Under the pieces are notes generated by a model. The model saw nothing but the letters and a program-made list of their open reading frames with translations, did no database searches and was not told where the DNA came from. Below, in pieces: positions 1-5,492 of a stretch of 7,905 nucleotides of DNA. Location: NCBI GenBank assembly GCA_022729615.1, contig DZAQ01000062.1, forward strand, positions 1 through 7,905, given 5' to 3'. The translations under genes and the position numbers were made by a program. The stretch comes from Sulfurovum sp. GTDB taxonomy: Bacteria > Campylobacterota > Campylobacteria > Campylobacterales > Sulfurovaceae. Within the stretch, counting starts at the first letter, position 1; the number at the start of each line of letters is the position of its first letter.

Positions 1-1044
1 AGCTATAGTTATGTATTTGGCGAATTTGATATAGAAAAAGAGTACATTTATGATGAGGGATTTGAAAAATTCTTTCAAAAAAATGAAAATCGCTATCAGA
101 AGTTTTACCAAGATTCGCTTAAGCGAGGCGGTCATCTCATCCCGACATTCAAAAGTATGCTGGTACAAGATGGTCTCTCTGACCTTTTTGTCTATATGTC
201 GATGGTAGAGTCCGGATTTGACACGGATTGTGTCTCGTGCAAAAGCGCTGTGGGGATATGGCAATTTATGGAGGCAACGGCGAAGCAGTACAATCTTTCG
301 GTCAATTCGGATTTTGATGAGCGCCTTGATCCTGTCTTGGCGACAAGTGCGGCGATGAATTATCTCCACAAACTCTATAAAGATTTCGGTAAATGGTATC
401 TTGCGGCAATGGCGTATAATTGCGGTGAAGGGCGGCTCAAAAAAGCGATCGCTCAAGCCGGAAGCGATGATTTGAGAGTTTTGATGAGTGAAGAGGCCGA
501 ATATCTCCCGAGCGAAACGCGCAACTATATCAAAAAGATACTCACAGTGGCAATGATCGGCGAAAATGTCTCTTTGGGGTTTGAAAAGATGGGAGATGCT
601 GTGATACAGCTCTACGGAGATGATGTCGTGCAGGTCGAGGTGGAAGCCGGGGAGAGTTTGGAGTATATCGCTTCGATCATCAAGATGAAGCCAAAAAATC
701 TCCTCAAGCTCAATCACCATTTCAAGAATGGTCAGGTTCCTGTCAAGCTCCCACACTACAAGATGAATATCCCCAATATGAAAGTAGTCGATTTTTATGC
801 GATCTATACGCTCAAAAGAGAGCTTCAAAAATACTCAAAGACACACTATCTTTCTCATATCGTCAAATCCAAAGAGAGTCTTGATGAGATAGCGGTACGA
901 TATCAAACGACAGTGCGAGAAATCTTGGCGTACAATCCTCTGGAGAATAGGCGGATCCACGAAGGAGAGGTTCTGGTCGTTCCTGTGACCAAGAGTATTT
1001 TTGAGAAATTCTCCAATATGGATGGACGCACCTCCTTTAATTAA
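1..1044 (+). CDS. mltD: MltD-type membrane-bound lytic murein transglycosylase, 5'-partial, with two C-terminal LysM domains
   Basis: The reading frame is open from base 1, so the gene begins upstream; the ATG at 157 is internal. Numbering from the first codon in the window, 347 residues are seen. The SLT (GH23-like) catalytic domain spans about residues 50-185: the motif YMSMVESGF carries the catalytic Glu at residue 70 (bases 208-210), followed by AVGIWQFM (83-90) and AMAYNCGEG (136-144). Two LysM-like peptidoglycan-binding repeats follow at about 211-258 and 286-329. The family cleaves the MurNAc-GlcNAc bond in the periplasm to give 1,6-anhydro ends. The N-terminal export signal is outside the window. 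Unusual points are a CxxC pair (Cys77, Cys80) beside the active site and a third Cys at 141. The gene ends in TAA, 17 bp before rlpA, and was probably co-transcribed with it. Confidence 0.93.
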   Translation, partial: SYSYVFGEFDIEKEYIYDEGFEKFFQKNENRYQKFYQDSLKRGGHLIPTFKSMLVQDGLSDLFVYMSMVESGFDTDCVSCKSAVGIWQFMEATAKQYNLSVNSDFDERLDPVLATSAAMNYLHKLYKDFGKWYLAAMAYNCGEGRLKKAIAQAGSDDLRVLMSEEAEYLPSETRNYIKKILTVAMIGENVSLGFEKMGDAVIQLYGDDVVQVEVEAGESLEYIASIIKMKPKNLLKLNHHFKNGQVPVKLPHYKMNIPNMKVVDFYAIYTLKRELQKYSKTHYLSHIVKSKESLDEIAVRYQTTVREILAYNPLENRRIHEGEVLVVPVTKSIFEKFSNMDGRTSFN

Positions 1045-1061
1045 ACATAGGATTGTAAAAT

Positions 1062-1817
1062 ATGAAAATGAACCATAAAGTATTTTTTCATTTTTTGATT
1101 ATTGGAGTATTGCTGTTTGATTTGAGCGGCTGTGCCTCCAAAAAAAAATCCAAAAAACGCTTTAAAAGTTCTTCCGCGACTATGCGCAGTTATTGTGTTT
1201 TGGGCAAAACCTACCATCCGACCTATGTTGCGGTGGGTCAAAAGATGCAAGGGATTTCGAGCTGGTATGGACCCGATTTCCACGGCAAGATGACAAGCAA
1301 TGGGGAGACTTACAATATGCATGATCGTACCGCCGCGCATAAAACTTGGCCCATGAATACGATGTTGAGGGTTTCAAATATGCAAAACGGCAAAAGTACG
1401 GTGGTGCGCGTCAATGACCGAGGTCCTTTTGTGGCTGGGCGTATTGTGGATTGTAGTTACGCAGCAGGCAAGGAGATAGGGCTCGATCAGATGGGGATCG
1501 CCAAGGTGCAGATAGAGGTGGTAGGTTTCGCCGGAAGAGTTGCTGATCCCACAAAAGTCGGGAAAGCGCATGAGCGTATCGCACTTAGCAACTTCGGTAT
1601 CCAAGTGGGTGCATTCAGGCGCTTAGAAGGTGCACAGATATACAAAGAGCAGCATGGCAAGATCGATCCGAGGTATAAAACAGTTGTCAAACATATGCAC
1701 GATGAGGTCGGAGATCCTCTCTACCGTGTTTGGATGATGGGATTTGCATCAGAGGAGGAGGCGAGAGATTTTGCTGCCTGCCAAAATATCCCCGGTGCGT
1801 TTATCGTAAGAGAGTAG
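1062..1817 (+). CDS. rlpA: RlpA-type septal lytic transglycosylase lipoprotein (DPBB plus SPOR domains)
   Basis: This 251-residue protein is complete. It has a lipoprotein signal peptide with lipobox LSGC, so Cys24 should be the lipidated residue, followed by a Lys-rich stretch (28-35). The double-psi beta-barrel domain spans about 62-155 and includes SSWYGPDFHG, SNGE, TAAHKT and VRVNDRGPF. Glu82, His93 and Asp119 have the same spacing (11 and 26 residues) as the catalytic-site residues I recall for Pseudomonas aeruginosa RlpA (Glu120, His131, Asp157). A C-terminal SPOR domain (about 176-251, starting SNFGIQVGAF) should bind peptide-denuded septal glycan. The known role of the family is cleaving naked glycan strands, often at the septum. 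The ATG at 1062 is preceded by AGGA (1049-1052) with 9 bases between; an ATG two codons later is the only nearby alternative. An A9 tract (1140-1148) lies just after the lipobox. Confidence 0.93.
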   Translation: MKMNHKVFFHFLIIGVLLFDLSGCASKKKSKKRFKSSSATMRSYCVLGKTYHPTYVAVGQKMQGISSWYGPDFHGKMTSNGETYNMHDRTAAHKTWPMNTMLRVSNMQNGKSTVVRVNDRGPFVAGRIVDCSYAAGKEIGLDQMGIAKVQIEVVGFAGRVADPTKVGKAHERIALSNFGIQVGAFRRLEGAQIYKEQHGKIDPRYKTVVKHMHDEVGDPLYRVWMMGFASEEEARDFAACQNIPGAFIVRE

Positions 1818-1844
1818 AAGAAAATTTGATGTATGGAGTGAAAA

Positions 1845-2417
1845 ATGGTTGAAATAGTACGAGAGACCAAAGAGACAAATATCAGCGTGAAGCTCGATCT
1901 TTACGGAAAAGGCGAGGCAAAGATCGATACGGGGGTTGGGTTTTTTGACCATATGCTAGAGGCTTTCGCGAAGCATGCGCATATGGATTTGGAGGTCAAA
2001 TGTGTCGGAGACAGGCATATCGATGACCACCATAGTGTCGAAGATGTCGGTATCGTGATCGGTCAGGCACTTGGCAGGGCGATCTATCCGGTGCGGCAGA
2101 TAGAGCGATTTGGGAATGCGACGGTGGTGATGGATGAAGCGAGTGTGAGCTGTGATATCGACCTCTCCAATAGAGGATTTTTGGTCTATGAGCTGCCTAT
2201 CGGCGGGCGGGTCGGTGCGTTTGATGTGGAGCTGGCGGAGGAGTTTTTCAGAGCGCTGACGATGAATGCTCCACTGACAATGCACCTAATTTACAATAGA
2301 GGCAAAAATAGACACCATATCATCGAAGCAGCTTTTAAAGCATTGGCTCTTTCGCTGCGCCGCGCGGTTGCTCCCAATATAAATGCGGGAGTGCCAAGCA
2401 CAAAAGGGGTTTTATGA
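1845..2417 (+). CDS. hisB: Imidazoleglycerol-phosphate dehydratase (monofunctional HisB)
   Basis: This cytoplasmic enzyme of histidine biosynthesis converts imidazole-glycerol phosphate to imidazole-acetol phosphate, using Mn-containing sites. The 190-residue length fits the monofunctional form without a fused phosphatase domain. Diagnostic motifs are all present: GVGFFDHML (30-38), DDHHSVEDVGI (60-70) with metal-ligand His and Glu residues, RHHIIEAAFKALA (156-168), and the C-terminal VPSTKGVL. The start has GGAG at 1835-1838 with a 6-base spacer. Its stop TGA overlaps the kdsC ATG (ATGA), which suggests translational coupling. No other his gene is in the window, so it is an isolated pathway gene inside an envelope gene cluster. 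Confidence 0.97.
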   Translation: MVEIVRETKETNISVKLDLYGKGEAKIDTGVGFFDHMLEAFAKHAHMDLEVKCVGDRHIDDHHSVEDVGIVIGQALGRAIYPVRQIERFGNATVVMDEASVSCDIDLSNRGFLVYELPIGGRVGAFDVELAEEFFRALTMNAPLTMHLIYNRGKNRHHIIEAAFKALALSLRRAVAPNINAGVPSTKGVL

Positions 2418-2911
2418 GTATCGAGCTGATAGTTTTGGATGTAGATGGCACGCTGACTCAGAGTAAAGTCACCTATACCCAAAACGGTGATGAGATCAAA
2501 TCATTTAGCGTAAGGGACGGTTTGGCGATCGAATCGTGGGTGCGTCTGGGCAAAAAGGCGGCTATAATCACCGGCAGAAACTCCAAAATGGTGGAGAGAC
2601 GCGCGAAAGAGCTTGGCATCAAATATTTCTATCAAGGGTGCAAGGATAAGCTTTTGCAGCTTCAAAAGCTCTGCGATGAGCTTGATCTCTCTTTGGAAAA
2701 TGTAGCGGCGATCGGGGATGATCTTAATGACTATAAAATGCTCAAAGCCGCAGGGCTCTCATTTGCTCCGTATGACGCGAGCCACTATCTATTTGATATT
2801 GTCTCCGTTAAGCTGGGAAAGAGCGGCGGACAAGGAGCCGTACGGGAGATGATAGAGTATCTGCTCAAGCAGGAGGGGCTTGAGGAGAAGTTTTTGGAGT
2901 TGTGGAGATAG
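2414..2911 (+). CDS. kdsC: 3-deoxy-D-manno-octulosonate 8-phosphate phosphatase (KdsC), HAD superfamily
   Basis: The enzyme removes phosphate from KDO-8-phosphate, giving free KDO for the LPS inner core. All HAD motifs are visible in 165 residues: motif I LDVDGTLT (Asp9 nucleophile, Asp11), motif II IITGR (Thr53), a Lys at 78 or 80 for motif III, and motif IV GDDLNDYKML (101-110). The C-terminal GGQGAVREMIEYLL closely follows the conserved tail of the cap-less, tetrameric KdsC group, which separates it from general HAD phosphatases. The ATG overlaps the hisB stop by 4 bases and has AGGGG just upstream (2405-2409). It is followed by lptC and lptA, the same order as in the E. coli kdsC-lptC-lptA operon, which supports the assignment. 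Confidence 0.93.
   Translation: MSIELIVLDVDGTLTQSKVTYTQNGDEIKSFSVRDGLAIESWVRLGKKAAIITGRNSKMVERRAKELGIKYFYQGCKDKLLQLQKLCDELDLSLENVAAIGDDLNDYKMLKAAGLSFAPYDASHYLFDIVSVKLGKSGGQGAVREMIEYLLKQEGLEEKFLELWR
2904..2907 (+). promoter_or_regulatory. Ribosome binding site deciding the lptC start
   Basis: GGAG ends 6 bases before the GTG at 2914. The longer candidate start, GTG at 2902, has only a GGAG (2896-2899) two bases away, which is too close. This favours the 2914 start. Confidence 0.55.
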
Positions 2912-2913
2912 GA

Positions 2914-3447
2914 GTGGGCAGATATCTCAAGATCGAATTTTTGGCAGTTGTGATGATAGCCATCATGCTTTCGGTTTCTTATCTGATCAAGATCAAAAAT
3001 GAAAAAGCAAATTTGGCTTCATCGGATAAGGAGTTTGAGGTGCATAACTCTTTGATACGAGAAGTCAATGAGAGTGAGCTTGTCAGCACACTCAAAAGTG
3101 ACTATATGGTACAAAAAAAAGGCAATTTGCAAATGATCCGCATCAACTACAAAGGTGAAACCGCAAAAGAGCTTCAGTCAAAATATGGCAGAAGCATCGC
3201 CGATACATTCTTCCTTGATGTCAATGTGACGATGCAGCAGGATAACGGATACTATTATGAGGCTGAACATGCGATTTACAAGAAGAAAGAGGGATTTTTT
3301 TATGTGACATCGCCTTTTGTGGGGTATTTGCACAGAGGTAATATTATCAAAGGTACCAATCTAAAATACAATATCAATGAGAAGATTACTGAGGCTCAAA
3401 ATGTAGATGCCCGCTTTTTTACAAGAAACAAGGAGCATCCTAAGTAG
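2914..3447 (+). CDS. lptC: LPS export system protein LptC (bitopic inner-membrane protein)
   Basis: LptC is a single-pass inner-membrane protein that takes LPS from the LptB2FG transporter and passes it to LptA. From GTG 2914 the protein has 177 residues; the alternative GTG at 2902 adds four. One hydrophobic helix near the N-terminus (FLAVVMIAIMLSVSYLI) is followed by a periplasmic, beta-rich domain with alternating hydrophobic residues, the right size for LptC (about 180-190). Sequence identity to proteobacterial LptC is not obvious by eye, so the call rests mainly on topology, size and its place between kdsC and lptA. It starts 2 bp after the kdsC stop. It contains an A8 tract (3113-3120) and a T7 tract (3295-3301). 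The C. jejuni counterpart, from memory, is Cj0648. Confidence 0.78.
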   Translation: MGRYLKIEFLAVVMIAIMLSVSYLIKIKNEKANLASSDKEFEVHNSLIREVNESELVSTLKSDYMVQKKGNLQMIRINYKGETAKELQSKYGRSIADTFFLDVNVTMQQDNGYYYEAEHAIYKKKEGFFYVTSPFVGYLHRGNIIKGTNLKYNINEKITEAQNVDARFFTRNKEHPK

Positions 3448-3469
3448 GGCACTGTTTCTTATCTTGAAA

Positions 3470-3478
3470 TGCTATAAT
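3470..3478 (+). promoter_or_regulatory. Candidate extended -10 promoter for lptA and downstream genes
   Basis: TGCTATAAT is a perfect extended -10 (TGn followed by TATAAT at 3473-3478) in the only sizeable gap of the array, the 53 bp between lptC and lptA. Transcription would start near 3485, leaving a leader of about 16 bases before the lptA ATG with its weak AGG (3490-3492). No clear TTGACA-like -35 is seen at 16-18 bp, which is normal for sigma-70 promoters in this phylum. The region is A/T-rich, so chance is possible. Confidence 0.5.
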
Positions 3479-3500
3479 ATCTTAAAAATAGGTCGTCCAA

Positions 3501-3956
3501 ATGAAGAGATTTGTACTTTTTGCAGTCGTTTCAATTTTTTTATATGCTGAAAAAATCGAAGTTACCTCAAAGAATTTTTATGCGAAAGATGCGGAAAACA
3601 GAGCAGAGTTTGTCGGTGATGTTGTGATCAAACAAGATAATAGCTGGGTCAAAAGCGATCGGGCAATCGTCTATTTCAATGACAAAAATGAGACAATTCA
3701 GTACGATGCGATCGGGAAAGCTACCTTTGAGATCATCAAAGCTCCCAGTCACTATAAAGGTCAAGCGGAGAAGCTCACCTATTACCCGGACTCTTCTAAA
3801 TATCTCCTAGCAGGAGATGCCATCGTCAATGACTTGATCAAGGAGCGGGTTGTAAAAGGAAATACCATCATAGTCAATCCTGTCACCGGCGAATCGTATG
3901 TCAAGGGCAACACCGATAAGCCTATCAAATTTATCTTTGACACTCAGAAAAAATGA
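3501..3956 (+). CDS. lptA: LPS transport periplasmic protein LptA (OstA-like N-terminal domain)
   Basis: LptA proteins polymerise head to tail to form the periplasmic bridge that carries LPS to LptD at the outer membrane. The 151-residue protein begins with a short signal peptide (MKRF, then a hydrophobic run, likely cut after LYA at residue 16). Residues about 18-130 form an OstA/LptA repeat pattern: AEFVGDVVIKQDNSWVKSD, a YFNDKNETIQYDAIGKATFE strand pair, then YKGQAEKLTYYP, the characteristic alternating strands of the LptA beta-jellyroll. Length is slightly below that of E. coli LptA (185). The candidate promoter just upstream could drive it separately from lptC. Its stop overlaps the engB start (ATGA at 3953-3956). 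Confidence 0.88.
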   Translation: MKRFVLFAVVSIFLYAEKIEVTSKNFYAKDAENRAEFVGDVVIKQDNSWVKSDRAIVYFNDKNETIQYDAIGKATFEIIKAPSHYKGQAEKLTYYPDSSKYLLAGDAIVNDLIKERVVKGNTIIVNPVTGESYVKGNTDKPIKFIFDTQKK

Positions 3957-4567
3957 TGACTCCATTGCGTGTGATTGGAGCCGAATTTATCAAATCGGCG
4001 CAAAGTATCTCTGATTCACTCGATGATACAATGAGTGAAATTGTATTTTTGGGTCGCTCCAATGTGGGCAAAAGTTCAACTATCAATACGCTCACGCAGC
4101 GCAAATCACTTGCAAAAAGCTCAGCAACTCCCGGAAAGACGCAGCTTATCAATTTTTTTGAGGTGAAATATCGATGGAGTGAGGAGGATTATACCCTCAG
4201 ATATGTAGATCTTCCGGGATTTGGGTATGCAAAGGTTTCAAAATCACTCCAAGAGGTGTGGCAGAAAAATCTTGTTGAGTTTATAAAAAAACGGGTCTCT
4301 ATCCGCCTTTTTATCCATCTGCGAGACGCCAGACATCCCCATGCCAAGATCGATGAAGATGTGGAGGGGTATATCGCCGATTTTATCCGTCCGGATCAGA
4401 GATATTTGACTCTATTTACCAAGATTGATAAGCTAAATCAAAAAGAGCAGGCGCAGCTGAAAAGAGAATTTCCGGAGGCGATAACCCTCTCCAACTTCAA
4501 AAAAAGCGGCGCCGATCGTGTCCATAAAGAGATATTTGAAACTGTTTTTGGAGCGCAAGAGTGGTAG
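3953..4567 (+). CDS. engB: Ribosome biogenesis GTP-binding protein EngB/YsxC/YihA
   Basis: EngB is a TrmE-Era-EngA-EngB GTPase needed for late assembly of the large ribosomal subunit. All GTPase motifs are readable in 204 residues: G1 GRSNVGKSS (34-42), G2 Thr59 in SATPGKTQ, G3 DLPGFGYA (86-93), G4 TKID (156-159), and a G5 region SNFKKSG (180-186). The family-specific RDARHPH (124-130) is also present. The start lies in ATGATG, so M1 (3953) or M2 (3956) could be used; no clear Shine-Dalgarno precedes them, and the 4-base overlap with lptA suggests re-initiation by the same ribosomes. The 3' end overlaps the next gene by 7 bases. Confidence 0.97.
   Translation: MMTPLRVIGAEFIKSAQSISDSLDDTMSEIVFLGRSNVGKSSTINTLTQRKSLAKSSATPGKTQLINFFEVKYRWSEEDYTLRYVDLPGFGYAKVSKSLQEVWQKNLVEFIKKRVSIRLFIHLRDARHPHAKIDEDVEGYIADFIRPDQRYLTLFTKIDKLNQKEQAQLKREFPEAITLSNFKKSGADRVHKEIFETVFGAQEW
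4550..4553 (+). promoter_or_regulatory. Ribosome binding site supporting the GTG start of the acetyltransferase
   Basis: GGAG inside the last codons of engB, 7 bases before GTG 4561. No ATG lies near the N-terminus of the next frame, so this site decides a GTG start that overlaps engB by 7 bases. Confidence 0.6.
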
Positions 4568-5034
4568 AGCTCGTCAAAGCGAATTTGTCAGATATTCCGG
4601 CGATGCAGGCATTGGTCGTCCAAGAGGTAAAAGAGGGTATCATACTCAAGAGAAGCGACGATGAGGTCTCTACCAATATACGCTCGTATGTTCTGGCGAA
4701 AGAGGGTGGGGTATTGGTCGGGTATGCGGCGTTGCATATCCACTCCCCGCACCTTGCAGAGATCAGAAGTTTGATAGTTGCCAAAGAGTATCGAGGCAGA
4801 CATATCGGTGAGCGGATCGTGCAATATACTCTTGAAGAGGCGCGAACTCTTGGAGTGGAGCGAGAAGTACTCGTATTGACCTATCTGCCGGAATTTTTCA
4901 AAAAATTGCATTTTGTGGAGATCAGCAAGGAGAGTATCCCAGAGCACAAAATCTGGGCAGACTGCATCAAGTGTATCCATTTTCCGGTTTGCAATGAGGT
5001 TTCACTTGTATATAGACTTGATAGTGAAAAGTGA
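4561..5034 (+). CDS. GNAT-family N-acetyltransferase, short N-acetylglutamate synthase-like
   Basis: This is a single-domain GNAT enzyme of 157 residues expected to transfer acetyl from acetyl-CoA to an amine. The acetyl-CoA motif A is IRSLIVAKEYRGRHIGERIV (68-87), with the RGRHIG pyrophosphate loop at 78-83; the preceding strand GVLVGYAALHI and the FFKKLHFVEI segment (112-121) also fit. The C-terminus IWADCIKCIHFPVCNEVSL has a C-x2-C-x5-C cluster (Cys135, 138, 144). From memory, this tail is typical of proteins annotated as short ArgA-like amino-acid N-acetyltransferases (EC 2.3.1.1), which would start arginine biosynthesis from glutamate. No arg gene is nearby, so the substrate remains an inference and no symbol is given. 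A GTG start with GGAG at a 7-base spacing is used, overlapping engB. It is not part of the C. jejuni arrangement as I recall it. Confidence 0.85.
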   Translation: MVELVKANLSDIPAMQALVVQEVKEGIILKRSDDEVSTNIRSYVLAKEGGVLVGYAALHIHSPHLAEIRSLIVAKEYRGRHIGERIVQYTLEEARTLGVEREVLVLTYLPEFFKKLHFVEISKESIPEHKIWADCIKCIHFPVCNEVSLVYRLDSEK

Positions 5035-5492
5035 TGAAAGAGGATTTTCAAGAGTCGTTTTGGAAGACACTTTTGTGGGTGATTGTTGGGATTTTTATCA
5101 TTTTTTATCCAATGCTTGTCTCTATTTATGTCTTTTTGCCGCTTATGATCGGATTTATGGGGTATGTATTGGTGCTAGGTATCAAAAAAGTCCGAATCGC
5201 CTATATCCTCACTTCGGTTATCTATTTGGTCAATCTTGAGGTCAATCTCTCGCTTCCTTTGCTGCTCAGCTTTGTGGCGGTTTTATTTTTTTATCTGGTG
5301 ATATTTCCTCAGTTTGATATTCTCAAAAAATGCACGATCTGTTCCCCGATGCTCTCGGTTATTTTTATTGATCTGCTCTATTTTATTTTTTTGATGGGAT
5401 TTGATATTGTTACCGATCAAGTGAGCATTGCAATCGATAAATTACTCCTCTATTCACTTGTTGTAGATATGATGCTGGTGTTTTTATTATGA
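5034..5492 (+). CDS. Small polytopic inner-membrane protein in the mreD position upstream of PBP2
   Basis: I do not recognise a defined family. The 152-residue protein is almost entirely hydrophobic, with five or six predicted membrane segments at roughly 11-29, 31-50, 55-70, 73-92, 104-122 and 134-152; the last ends exactly at the C-terminus. A basic loop KKVR lies at 51-54 and a KKCTIC segment at 98-103. ATG 5034 overlaps the preceding stop by one base (TGATG); GTG 5031 is the alternative, adding one residue. The stop overlaps the mrdA ATG (ATGA), so it is probably translationally coupled to PBP2. Size, topology and position resemble MreD, which in many bacteria directly precedes the PBP2 gene. 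The C. jejuni counterpart, from memory, is Cj0651, annotated only as an integral membrane protein. Confidence 0.85.
   Translation: MKEDFQESFWKTLLWVIVGIFIIFYPMLVSIYVFLPLMIGFMGYVLVLGIKKVRIAYILTSVIYLVNLEVNLSLPLLLSFVAVLFFYLVIFPQFDILKKCTICSPMLSVIFIDLLYFIFLMGFDIVTDQVSIAIDKLLLYSLVVDMMLVFLL

Noticed and set aside
1029..1045. CACCTCCTTTA, resembling the 3' end of 16S rRNA, next to the palindrome TTTAATTAAA at the end of mltD
   Set aside because: It encodes the last residues of MltD and its stop; TCCT could pair with the rlpA AGGA, but four pairs across a 12-base loop is weak and probably chance.
2563..2568. TATAAT hexamer inside kdsC
   Set aside because: It lies within the conserved HAD motif II codons, lacks a TGn extension or visible -35, and has no gene start downstream nearby.
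2902..2904. GTG at 2902 as the lptC start
   Set aside because: Its Shine-Dalgarno spacing is only two bases, whereas GTG 2914 has GGAG at six bases; kept only as an alternative.
4913..5239. Alternative + strand frame bridging the acetyltransferase and the membrane protein, considered as a frameshift
   Set aside because: Both real genes are complete in their own frames with proper starts and stops; the bridging frame has no coding character.
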